Below, piece by piece: positions 1-5,609 of a stretch of DNA of 7,660 bases; the first letter of the stretch is position 1; every line of letters begins with the position of its first letter. The notes beneath the pieces were generated by a model. That model made no database searches. It saw only the letters and a list, made by a program, of their open reading frames with translations, and had not been told where the DNA came from. The stretch lies in NCBI GenBank assembly GCA_009702305.1, contig WLIH01000111.1:1-7660 (forward strand). Reading direction: 5' to 3'. A program made the position numbers and the translations under genes. This DNA is from Actinomycetota bacterium (GTDB lineage: Bacteria > Actinomycetota > Actinomycetes > Propionibacteriales > Nocardioidaceae).

Positions 1-24
1 GGGCTCGGCGCTGTCGTTCGTCAT
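1..24 (-). CDS. Possible 5' end of a divergent gene, cut by the left edge
   Basis: Only eight codons are visible, reading MTNDSAEP from an ATG whose first base is position 24. A run of five G lies directly before the ATG; this is purine-rich but too close for a standard Shine-Dalgarno spacing. The short polar N-terminus is typical of actinobacterial cytoplasmic proteins. A divergent gene here would explain why no plus-strand gene ends just before the glycosyltransferase at 80. Function cannot be judged. It could also be chance, because one ATG and seven codons is little evidence. Confidence 0.3.
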
Positions 25-79
25 CCCCCGTCGGTGGCGGAGTCGCCGTCCGTTCAGGTGGCTGCTCGATGCTGCGCTG

Positions 80-1222
80 GTGCGGATCGCCCAGCTGGCC
101 AACTTCATCGGCCCCTCCTCCGGCGGCATGAAGACCGCGGTGGCGGCTCTGGGCCGGGGCTACGTCGAGGCAGGTGCGGCCCGGCTCCTCGTGGTGCCCG
201 GCCCGGTCGACGCGCGCGAGTCGACGGCGTACGGCGACGTCGTGCAGCTGCGCGCCCCCCGGGTCGGCGGCGGCTACCGCCTGATCGTCGAGCCCTGGCG
301 CGTCACCGACGTCCTCGAGGAGTTCGCGCCGTCGTCGGTCGAGCTCAGCGACAAGCTGACCCTGGTGCCGGTGACCCGGTGGGCTCGCCGACGCGGGGTC
401 GGCACGGTGCTCTTCTCGCACGAGCGTCTGGGCGACATGTTCGCCGAGCGCACCGGTCTCGACGCCAGCGCCCACGCCAGCGTGCAGCTGCTCAACCGGA
501 TCCTGGTGCGCAGCTTCGACACCGTCGTGGTCACCTCCCACTACGGGCAGCAGGAGTTCCAGCGGGTCGCCGACGCGGCGCGCTGTCCGATGGTCCGGGT
601 GCCGCTCGGTGTCGACCTGGCGACCTTCCAGCCGGCCGCGTCGCGCCCGGCGTACGACCGGGCCCACGACCGGGCCCACGACCGGGTCCTGAGGCTGGTG
701 CATGTCGGCCGGCTCTCCCGCGAGAAGGCGCCGCACCTGGCCGTCGCCACGGCGGTGGAGCTGCACCGTCGCGGGGTGCCCCTGCGGCTCGATGTCTACG
801 GCGAGGGCCCCCACCGCGACGAGCTGGTCGCGCTGGCCGGCTCGGCGCCGGTGACCTTCCACGGCTTCGTGGGGGACCGCTCCGAGCTCGCTCGCCGGAT
901 CTCTGCCGCCGACATCGCCCTGTCGGTCTGCCCGACCGAGACCTTCGGCCTCGCCGTGCTCGAGGCTCTGGCATGCGGGACTCCCGTCGTCACCGCCGAC
1001 CGTGGTGGCGCGCGCGAGCTCGTCGACCCGGCCTCGGGCGCCTGGGCAGCACCGACCCCGGGCACGCTCGCCGACGCCGTGCTCGAGCTCGCCGGCCGGG
1101 CGCAGCAGCCGCTGCGAGCGGCCGCCCGTCACCGGGCCGAGCAGTTCGCGTGGAGCACGGCCGTGGACCGGATGCTGCAGGTGCACGCGGAGGTCGCCGG
1201 CCTCGCTCGCGTCAGCGCGTGA
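80..1222 (+). CDS. GT4-family glycosyltransferase, PimC-like (probable GDP-mannose-dependent mannosyltransferase)
   Basis: A 380-residue GT-B retaining glycosyltransferase, expected to act on the cytoplasmic face of the membrane. The N-terminal acceptor domain opens with MRIAQLANFIGPSSGGMKTA, the glycine-rich nucleotide-sugar loop typical of GT4 enzymes. The C-terminal donor domain starts near residue 204 with LVHVGRLSREK (206-216) and carries the E-x7-E motif in ETFGLAVLE (E287 and E295), followed by ALACGTPVV and a GGARELV segment. The opening, the ELSDKLTL segment (88-95) and the length recall the mycobacterial PimC type, which adds a mannose to phosphatidylinositol mannosides. That assignment is from memory of the family, so donor and acceptor are inferred. 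GTG at 80 is chosen because MRIAQLANF is the conserved start; the frame stays open upstream but has no better start. No Shine-Dalgarno is seen; GATGCT at 68-73 is a weak -10 for a leaderless message. The interdomain linker holds a tandem repeat, and the 3' end overlaps the convergent mannosyltransferase gene by 11 bp. Confidence 0.85.
   Translation: MRIAQLANFIGPSSGGMKTAVAALGRGYVEAGAARLLVVPGPVDARESTAYGDVVQLRAPRVGGGYRLIVEPWRVTDVLEEFAPSSVELSDKLTLVPVTRWARRRGVGTVLFSHERLGDMFAERTGLDASAHASVQLLNRILVRSFDTVVVTSHYGQQEFQRVADAARCPMVRVPLGVDLATFQPAASRPAYDRAHDRAHDRVLRLVHVGRLSREKAPHLAVATAVELHRRGVPLRLDVYGEGPHRDELVALAGSAPVTFHGFVGDRSELARRISAADIALSVCPTETFGLAVLEALACGTPVVTADRGGARELVDPASGAWAAPTPGTLADAVLELAGRAQQPLRAAARHRAEQFAWSTAVDRMLQVHAEVAGLARVSA
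654..686 (+). repeat. 12-bp in-frame tandem repeat (2.75 copies) in the GT4 linker
   Basis: The unit ACGACCGGGCCC repeats perfectly with a period of 12 for 33 bases. Because the period is a multiple of three it stays in frame and encodes YDRAHDRAHDRV (residues 192-203), a repeated D-R-A-H tetrapeptide. It lies between the two Rossmann-like domains, just before the first strand of the donor domain. A likely origin is slipped-strand duplication in a tolerant linker. Confidence 0.85.
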
Positions 1223-2660
1223 CCCGGGCCGGCGACAGCGCGATCCGGTCGAGGCGCCGGCGGGCACCGGTGGTGAGCAGCAGGACCGGCACGAGGAGGG
1301 CGACGAGCACGCTGCCCAGGGCGATAGCGGTGTAGGCGCCGTGCAGCGACGAGTCGAGCGGTGCGACCAGCCCGAAGACGGTCGAGGCGCCGACCAGGCC
1401 CCACGTGCCGAGCGGTGGCAGGCGCAGCACGGCCACGAACGGCGGCAGCCACAGGAGGTACCACACGTGCACGACCGGGCTCAGGACCACCATCGTCGCG
1501 ACCACCAGGGCGACCGAGGCCAGGGCGGAGGGACGTGAACCGGTCGGCCGGCGCAGCGCCACCCAGCCGGCCACGCCCGCGATGACCAGGAGGCCCAGGC
1601 CGCGCACGAGACCGAGGAACGTCGCGGGAGCCAGTCCCGCCCCGAGCACGCCGGCTACGTCGTCGAGCAGGCCGCCCGCGAGCGTGGTGATCGACAACGG
1701 GCCGCGCACGTCGCCGGGGACCATCAACGCCGGCAGCCAGCCCTGGCCGAGACCCGTGACGACACCGGTGCCGAGGAGCGTGCCGACCGAGACCAGGCCG
1801 ACCGCACCGAGCCGGCGCAACCGGTCGGCGAGCGACGCGGCGACCGGCAGGCCGACCAGGGCGACGCCGACGCAGATCACGCCGCCGGGCACCTTCACGG
1901 CTGCGGCGGCGCCGCCGAGAGCGGCGCCCAGCACCCAGCTGTGCTCGCCCGCGACCACCAGCGCGACCGCCATCAGCCCGACCATCAGGACGTCGTTGTG
2001 CAGTCCGCCGATGCCCGTGCCGAGCATCAGCGGCGACGCGAGCACCAGGGCGCTGGCCAGCGCCGGGTCGACGCGGCTCCAGCGCGCCAGCCGCGGCACC
2101 GCCCATGCGATCAGCACGAGCCCCAGGATCGCCAGACCGCGGTGCGCGATCGCGAGGACCCACGGGTTGCCGGTGTGCGCGGCGACCGCGGCGCCGTAGG
2201 CCACGGGCAACGGTCCGTACGGCGTGACGGTGTGCATCCACATCGGGTCCACCGCCTGCACCACCGGACCGGTCAGCACCGCCGGCCCGTGCTCGTAGGG
2301 CGAGATCCCGAGGTGGGCGAGCATGCCCTGCGCGGCGTAGGACCAGCCGTCGCGCGAGAAGAGCGGAGGCGCCACCACCAGCGGGGCGCTCCACACGACC
2401 ACGGCGTGCCGCACCAGTCCGACAGCGTCGTCACGCGGACCGCCGACGACGGCGACGTGGCGGCACAGCGCCAGCCATGCCGAGGCGAGCAGCCCCAACC
2501 CGACCAGGACGACGGACAGGGCGATCATCCGGCCGGCCTCGGCCTCGCGCAGCAGGACCAGGGTCCGTGAGTCCAGCAGGGCGGTCGACACAGGCAGGGT
2601 CGAGATCACCAGCCCGCCGAGCAGGACCAGCACACTGCCCACCAGGCCACGAGTCAGCAC
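1212..2660 (-). CDS. mptB: Polyprenol-phosphomannose-dependent alpha-1,6-mannosyltransferase, MptA/MptB family (GT-C fold)
   Basis: A 482-residue polytopic membrane protein with roughly a dozen hydrophobic segments. Family members add alpha-1,6-linked mannose from polyprenyl-phosphate-mannose to lipomannan-type glycolipids on the outer face of the membrane. Signature segments are the first extracytoplasmic loop PPLFSRDGWSYAAQG (98-112) with the acidic RD pair expected for GT-C catalysis, HLGISPYEHGP (116-126), TPYGP (146-150), GIGGLHNDVLMVG (216-228), AVKVPGG (254-260) and VHVWYLLWLPP (397-407). The symbol is at family level: MptA and MptB cannot be separated here. The frame runs open far upstream into the divergent gene, but GTG at 2660 gives a normal length, puts the first membrane segment at the N-terminus, and sits 7 nt after a TACCGT -10 hexamer, as a leaderless start would. 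The stop overlaps the end of the convergent GT4 gene; both genes suit mannolipid synthesis. Confidence 0.82.
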   Translation of the reverse strand: MLTRGLVGSVLVLLGGLVISTLPVSTALLDSRTLVLLREAEAGRMIALSVVLVGLGLLASAWLALCRHVAVVGGPRDDAVGLVRHAVVVWSAPLVVAPPLFSRDGWSYAAQGMLAHLGISPYEHGPAVLTGPVVQAVDPMWMHTVTPYGPLPVAYGAAVAAHTGNPWVLAIAHRGLAILGLVLIAWAVPRLARWSRVDPALASALVLASPLMLGTGIGGLHNDVLMVGLMAVALVVAGEHSWVLGAALGGAAAAVKVPGGVICVGVALVGLPVAASLADRLRRLGAVGLVSVGTLLGTGVVTGLGQGWLPALMVPGDVRGPLSITTLAGGLLDDVAGVLGAGLAPATFLGLVRGLGLLVIAGVAGWVALRRPTGSRPSALASVALVVATMVVLSPVVHVWYLLWLPPFVAVLRLPPLGTWGLVGASTVFGLVAPLDSSLHGAYTAIALGSVLVALLVPVLLLTTGARRRLDRIALSPARVTR

Positions 2661-2729
2661 GGTCGGACGGTAGGCAGCCTGGGCGACGGCGGCGTGAACG
2701 CCGACGATCGACTGCCCTACATTTCGGAC
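2661..2729. promoter_or_regulatory. Compact divergent promoter region, leaderless on both sides
   Basis: The 69 bp between the two divergent starts contains a TAnnnT -10 hexamer on each strand at the distance expected for a leaderless message. On plus, TACATT (2718-2723) is followed by 6 nt and then the ATG at 2730. On minus, TACCGT (2672-2667) is followed by 6 nt and then the GTG at 2660. Neither start has a Shine-Dalgarno. The -35 regions are weak: GTGAAC at 2694-2699 on plus with an 18-nt spacer, and nothing convincing on minus. The start sites are inferred. Confidence 0.55.
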
Positions 2730-3200
2730 ATGGGTCTCCTCACACCGCTCGCCGTCCGGATCGGCGCGATCTCGTGGATGCCGAAGCTGCTGCCGCAGAT
2801 CGTGTGGGTCGACACCCACCTGCAGCAGGCGACCCGCGGTCGCGTCAGCGTGCTGGACGTCGCCGGGCTCCCGAACCTCACCCTCACCGTCGTCGGACGC
2901 AAGAGCGGCGTCGCCCGCTCGACCCCGCTGCTCTGCGTGCCGCATGAAGGTACGTGGCTGATCGCCGGCTCGTACTTCGGCGGCCCGAAGATGCCGGCGT
3001 GGGTCTTCAACCTGCGCGCCACCGACCGGGCGGAGGTCGCGGTCGGCCGCGAGCGGTTCCCGGTCAGCGTCCGCGAGATCGAGCCCGGCGAGCGCGCGGC
3101 CCTGTGGGCGGTCATGGTCGAGACCTGGCCGAACTACGCGAAGTACGAGGAGCGCACCGACCGGCTGATCCCGGTCTTCGAGCTCTCCCGCGTCAGCTGA
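2730..3200 (+). CDS. Nitroreductase-family deazaflavin (F420)-dependent oxidoreductase, Ddn type
   Basis: A 156-residue protein of the split-barrel Ddn family, whose members use reduced coenzyme F420 to reduce quinones or nitro compounds. The core reads GRKSG (56-60), RSTPLL (63-68), the glycine turn GSYFGG (80-85), PAWVFNL (89-95), and a conserved C-terminus YAKYEERTDR (136-145) followed by IPVFEL (147-152). The glycine/lysine loop and the PxWxxNL segment are the family's cofactor-binding hallmarks. Length fits the family (about 140-160). The amphipathic N-terminus with IGAISW and WMPKLLPQIVW resembles membrane-associated members. ATG at 2730 is preferred over an in-frame GTG at 2694 because it follows a TACATT -10 at leaderless spacing. 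The physiological substrate is unknown. The gene ends 8 bp inside the convergent oxygenase gene. Confidence 0.88.
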   Translation: MGLLTPLAVRIGAISWMPKLLPQIVWVDTHLQQATRGRVSVLDVAGLPNLTLTVVGRKSGVARSTPLLCVPHEGTWLIAGSYFGGPKMPAWVFNLRATDRAEVAVGRERFPVSVREIEPGERAALWAVMVETWPNYAKYEERTDRLIPVFELSRVS

Positions 3201-4401
3201 GCGCGCCGACCTCCGGAGTCTCCGGACCGAAGTAGCGCAGCATCAGGCGCGCGATCGCCTCGTCCCCGCGTCGGTCCAGCCGGGCCCGACCGGCCGCCGT
3301 GCGCCCGAGGACGCGGTGGTCGATCGTGTTGCGCACGAGCACGAGCGGCGTGGCCCAGGGCGGCCGCAGGGGCAGAGCGAGCTCGCGCATGCTCGCCGGA
3401 CCGAGGAACACGGTGAGCATGCTGAGCAGCCGCTCGCGCGCCCACCAGCCCCGCAACCGCGGGAGGCGCTCGAAGTGCAGGTCGCGCTGGGCGTCGACGA
3501 TCGAGCCCGCCAGCAGCGGTCCGGCCTCGCTCAGGTCGGCCTGCGAGAGCAGCAGGTGGTAGTTGATGCGATGGCGCTCGCGCTCGGTCTCGACCAGGAA
3601 GTCGTCGTCGACCCCCATCAGCCACCCGACGTAGCGCCAGAAGTGCATGACCGCTCTGGAGTCCTCCCGTGAGACCGGGATGCCGAGGGCTCGTACGCCG
3701 ATCAGCACGACAGCGTCGAAGAGGCCGAGGGTCGCGGCCTGGTCGGCCTGGTTGATCGGGCGGCCCCAGCGGGCGACGTCCCACTGGGGCTCGAAGCCGA
3801 GGTTGACCAGGGCGTGCATCAGGCGCACATGCAGCGTCATCGCCCACGCGTCGCCGCCGACGTCGAGCGCTCCCGGCTCGGAGAGGGTCGCCGCCCACTT
3901 CTGCGTCTCGCCGAGCCGTCGTCGAGCCAGGTCGCCGGTCAGACCCCCGGTCGCGACCAGGAGGTCGGTCGGTCCGCCGAAGCGGTACCCCCCGATCAGC
4001 GAGAGCTGGAGCAGCACGTCGGCGGCGCTCTGGCCGAAGCGGCGGTAGGTCCGGGCCCCGCGCGCCAGCAGCTCCCGGTCCAGCCATGCCGGGTCGGTGC
4101 CGGCCAGGGCGAAGAAGTCGACCAGGGCGGGCGGCGCGTCGGGCACCGCCTCGATCCCGTCACTCAGAGCGGTGTGCACCTGGCTCATCGTGACCCGCTC
4201 CCCGGCCGAGCGCGTCCGGATCGCTGCGGCGACGCGCGCTCCGGGCTCGTCGACGGTCGTGAGCCGCTGCGCGATGCGAGCCATCAGCGCCTCGTCGATC
4301 TCGCGGACCCGACCCAGGTGACGCAGCGGGCGGCCCAGGCGGACACCGCGTGCCTCGGCCTCGCGGAAGCGGCTCGGCGTCGTCGGGGCGCTCACGCTCA
4401 T
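3193..4401 (-). CDS. Oxygenase MpaB family protein (DUF2236; latex-clearing-protein superfamily)
   Basis: A 402-residue, largely helical protein of the DUF2236 family, which includes the haem-dependent rubber oxygenase Lcp and fungal MpaB. Landmarks are SLIGGYRFGGPTDLLVATGGL (134-153, 20 residues from L135), RRRLGETQKW (160-169), HVRLMHALVN (191-200), WGRPINQADQAATL (212-225), MHFWRYVGWLMGVDD (252-266) and a C-terminal NTIDHRVLGRT region (358-368). H196 in the RLMHALV helix is the best candidate for the axial haem ligand, by analogy with Lcp. No Tat or Sec signal is visible, whereas secreted Lcp proteins carry a Tat signal, so this one is probably intracellular and the substrate is unlikely to be polymeric rubber. 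ATG at 4401 is chosen; an in-frame GTG at 4434 would add 11 residues. No strong Shine-Dalgarno is seen. The stop overlaps the convergent Ddn-type gene. Confidence 0.85.
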   Translation of the reverse strand: MSVSAPTTPSRFREAEARGVRLGRPLRHLGRVREIDEALMARIAQRLTTVDEPGARVAAAIRTRSAGERVTMSQVHTALSDGIEAVPDAPPALVDFFALAGTDPAWLDRELLARGARTYRRFGQSAADVLLQLSLIGGYRFGGPTDLLVATGGLTGDLARRRLGETQKWAATLSEPGALDVGGDAWAMTLHVRLMHALVNLGFEPQWDVARWGRPINQADQAATLGLFDAVVLIGVRALGIPVSREDSRAVMHFWRYVGWLMGVDDDFLVETERERHRINYHLLLSQADLSEAGPLLAGSIVDAQRDLHFERLPRLRGWWARERLLSMLTVFLGPASMRELALPLRPPWATPLVLVRNTIDHRVLGRTAAGRARLDRRGDEAIARLMLRYFGPETPEVGALS

Positions 4402-4450
4402 GGCCGCAGCCTGGCGGGGGACGACCGATCCCACAAGTGTCGCGACGTGA

Positions 4451-4490
4451 CGCTGGGCAGAGGGTCACGGTCGTGACCCTCTGCCCAGCG
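4451..4490 (-). terminator. Perfect 19-bp inverted repeat after the collagen-like gene; probable terminator
   Basis: The left arm CGCTGGGCAGAGGGTCACG (4451-4469) and its exact complement (4472-4490) are separated by only two bases, giving a hairpin of about 17 bp with a six-base loop. It begins 15 bp past the stop of the collagen-like gene on the minus strand, the normal place for an intrinsic terminator. No U-tract follows, which is common in actinobacteria. It also sits about 50 bp upstream of the oxygenase ATG, so its perfect symmetry would equally suit an operator for that gene. Confidence 0.7.
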
Positions 4491-4505
4491 AGGAGGAGCG
4501 GTGGA

Positions 4506-5258
4506 TCAGACGGTCGGCGCCACGAAGTCCGACGAGTCGCCGGTGATGATCACGTAGAAGCGCTTGTGCGTCGTGGTGGTGGTGACGGTGCCGTCGCTGT
4601 TGCGCGGGCTGACGACGAAGCTCGTCGCGTTCTGAGCACCGCTCGGCGCGCAGTTGGTCGGGCCCGAGGCCGGGGTGGTCGGCGCACCCACGTTGCAACG
4701 GCTCACCGAGATCTCACCGGAGAACTCCGGGTTGGCGTCGGCGGCCGTGGCGCGGCCGTTGGTGATGGTGTCGGCGTTCTGGTCGACGGTGTTCTGCAGG
4801 GCGATGGTCGCGAAGACGCCGTTGTCCGAGAGGTCCTCGTTGGCGTTGAGGTAGACGTTGCCGGCGGCGCGCAGCGAGTTGTCGGCCGGGGCGACGGCGG
4901 TGTTCGGGAGCGTCGGGTAGGCCGCGACGAGCGTGAAGCCGCCGGACTGCGCCTCGATCGTGCCGTCGGCGGCGATCAGCACCCACCGACCGGCTCCGGC
5001 GGGACCGACCGGTCCGGTCTCGCCCGCGGGGCCGACCGGGCCGACAGGACCGGCCTCACCGGCGGGCAGCTCGCCGCGCTTGAAGTCGTTGGAGAGCAGC
5101 GAACGGTTCTTCACGTCCTCGCTGGTGATCGAGCCGTTACGGATGTCCTCGCCACCGATCAGGCCGGCGGCGTAGGACGTGCCGGTCGAGGCCACGACGA
5201 GGGCCAGGACGGAGACGACCAGGGAGGGGCTGGGCTTGCGGAGCGAGGGCAGCTTCAT
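4506..5258 (-). CDS. Secreted protein with a short collagen-like (Gly-X-Y) segment
   Basis: A 250-residue exported protein of unknown function. The start is basic (KLPSLRKPSPS), followed by a hydrophobic signal core SLVVSVLALVVASTG (12-26) and a likely signal-peptidase I site near SYA-A (28-31). Next comes an actinobacterial stalk-like segment (about 32-66) with two degenerate copies of an N-G/R-S-x-x-S-x-D-x-K pattern: NGSITSEDVK (41-50) and NRSLLSNDFK (51-60). Eight uninterrupted Gly-X-Y triplets follow at 67-90. The C-terminal domain (91-250) is rich in Ala, Asn and Thr, with two cysteines (C188, C203) that could form a disulfide, and ends in a beta-like HKRFYVIITG strand (231-240). There is no LPxTG motif or C-terminal anchor, so it is probably secreted or loosely wall-bound. 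ATG at 5258 is chosen for its GGAAGG Shine-Dalgarno; an in-frame start at 5291 would bury the signal. It is flanked by terminators on both sides, so it looks monocistronic. Confidence 0.85.
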   Translation of the reverse strand: MKLPSLRKPSPSLVVSVLALVVASTGTSYAAGLIGGEDIRNGSITSEDVKNRSLLSNDFKRGELPAGEAGPVGPVGPAGETGPVGPAGAGRWVLIAADGTIEAQSGGFTLVAAYPTLPNTAVAPADNSLRAAGNVYLNANEDLSDNGVFATIALQNTVDQNADTITNGRATAADANPEFSGEISVSRCNVGAPTTPASGPTNCAPSGAQNATSFVVSPRNSDGTVTTTTTHKRFYVIITGDSSDFVAPTV

Positions 5259-5268
5259 GGGGGTGGGA

Positions 5269-5274
5269 CCTTCC
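5269..5274 (-). promoter_or_regulatory. Ribosome binding site GGAAGG of the collagen-like gene
   Basis: GGAAGG on the minus strand lies 10 nt before the ATG at 5258. It decides the start in favour of residue 12 of the longer open frame. Confidence 0.7.
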
Positions 5275-5340
5275 GATGTGTTCCGAGTCACGCTTCTGTG
5301 GCGGGTAGTCCGGAGCGCACGACGGATCGGATTGGTCTGA

Positions 5341-5359
5341 TCTCAGGTTCGTCTCAGGT
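5341..5359. repeat. Direct repeat TCTCAGGT x2 at 11-bp spacing upstream of the collagen-like gene
   Basis: TCTCAGGT occurs at 5341-5348 and again at 5352-5359, exactly one helical turn apart, about 85-100 bp upstream of the minus-strand ATG at 5258. This geometry suits tandem binding by an OmpR/PhoB-type regulator, but no known box is matched. No convincing -10/-35 pair is seen in 5259-5373. Chance duplication is possible. Confidence 0.35.
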
Positions 5360-5373
5360 GCTGGTCACGCGAA

Positions 5374-5407
5374 GAACGCCCCCAGTCGGTGGAGACCAGG
5401 GGCGTTC
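5374..5407 (-). terminator. Hairpin terminator downstream of tRNA-Tyr
   Basis: GAACGCCCC (5374-5382) pairs exactly with GGGGCGTTC (5399-5407) around a 16-nt loop. It begins 3 nt after the 3' end of the minus-strand tRNA, and TTC follows on that strand. The position suits termination or 3' processing of the tRNA transcript and insulates the collagen-like gene. Confidence 0.7.
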
Positions 5408-5409
5408 AG

Positions 5410-5492
5410 TGGCAGGTGCAGGATTCGAACCTGCGTAGGCATAAGCCGACGGATTTACAGTCCGTTCCCATTGGCCGCTCGGGCAACCTGCC
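5410..5492 (-). tRNA. tRNA-Tyr (GTA anticodon)
   Basis: An 83-nt class II tRNA. The 7-bp acceptor stem is GGCAGGT paired with ACCTGCC, with discriminator A at 5410. The D-arm region holds GCCCGAGCGGCC. The anticodon stem ACGGA/TCCGT encloses loop CTGTAAA with GTA at 5458-5456. A long variable arm (about CGGCTTATGCCTAC), typical of bacterial tRNA-Tyr, precedes the T-arm GCAGG-TTCGAAT-CCTGC. The 3' CCA is not encoded (the genome reads ACT), so it must be added by nucleotidyltransferase. It stands alone between a hairpin terminator and the divergent yajQ gene. Confidence 0.97.
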
Positions 5493-5535
5493 GGGTGTCA
5501 CGGGCGGGCGTTTGGCCCTCCGACAACAACGCGAA

Positions 5536-5564
5536 ACAATAGCGCAGCCGTCTCGACCAGAGAA
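5536..5564 (-). promoter_or_regulatory. Candidate promoter for tRNA-Tyr
   Basis: On the minus strand, TATTGT (5541-5536) matches four of six bases of the -10 consensus. A 17-nt spacer separates it from TTCTCT (5564-5559), a weak -35. The start would fall near 5529, leaving a leader of about 37 nt before the tRNA 5' end. On the plus strand the same A/T-rich patch offers an equally weak yajQ promoter (TTGGCC at 5512-5517, AACAAT at 5535-5540). The rest of the 117-bp gap shows nothing clear. Confidence 0.4.
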
Positions 5565-5596
5565 AACCGCCGGTGCGCCGGCCCGACGCAGGAATC

Positions 5597-5602
5597 AGGT
5601 GA
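5597..5602 (+). promoter_or_regulatory. Ribosome binding site of yajQ
   Basis: AGGTGA lies 7 nt before the ATG at 5610, an ordinary Shine-Dalgarno placement. It supports this start over any upstream alternative. Confidence 0.6.
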
Positions 5603-5609
5603 CCCCTCG

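Noticed and set aside
34..1335. Long plus-strand open frame overlapping the GT4 gene
   Set aside because: It reads as Arg/Pro/Gly/Ala-rich low-complexity protein, the usual frame-shadow of a GC-rich gene; the overlapping frame has clear GT4 motifs.
1129..2394. Long minus-strand open frame within the MptA/MptB-like gene
   Set aside because: Arg-rich shadow with no membrane segments or motifs; the other minus frame encodes the full polytopic protein.
2694..2729. Upstream GTG start for the Ddn-type oxidoreductase
   Set aside because: It would place the TACATT -10 element inside the coding region and adds residues not seen at family N-termini.
2661..2945. N-terminal extension of the mannosyltransferase frame up to 2945
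   Set aside because: The added residues are charged and low-complexity, lie inside the divergent oxidoreductase gene and would cross its promoter; GTG at 2660 fits family length and the -10 element.
4985..5068. GC-rich repetitive DNA taken as a possible repeat array or CRISPR
   Set aside because: The periodicity comes from Gly-X-Y codons of the collagen-like protein; there are no spacers.
5341..5359. Reading the TCTCAGGT repeat as a Streptomyces-type PHO box
   Set aside because: The 11-bp spacing fits but the bases around the TCA core do not match the consensus as I know it, so only a generic direct repeat is claimed.
4350..5438. Plus-strand open frame of about 360 codons opposite the collagen-like gene
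   Set aside because: Composition is Gly/Arg/Val-rich with no recognisable domain, it runs across two terminators and into the tRNA, and the minus strand holds a convincing secreted protein with a Shine-Dalgarno.
5569..5582. Short hairpin GCCGG-TGCG-CCGGC in the yajQ leader
   Set aside because: A five-base stem in DNA this GC-rich is expected by chance; it is too small for a riboswitch or terminator.
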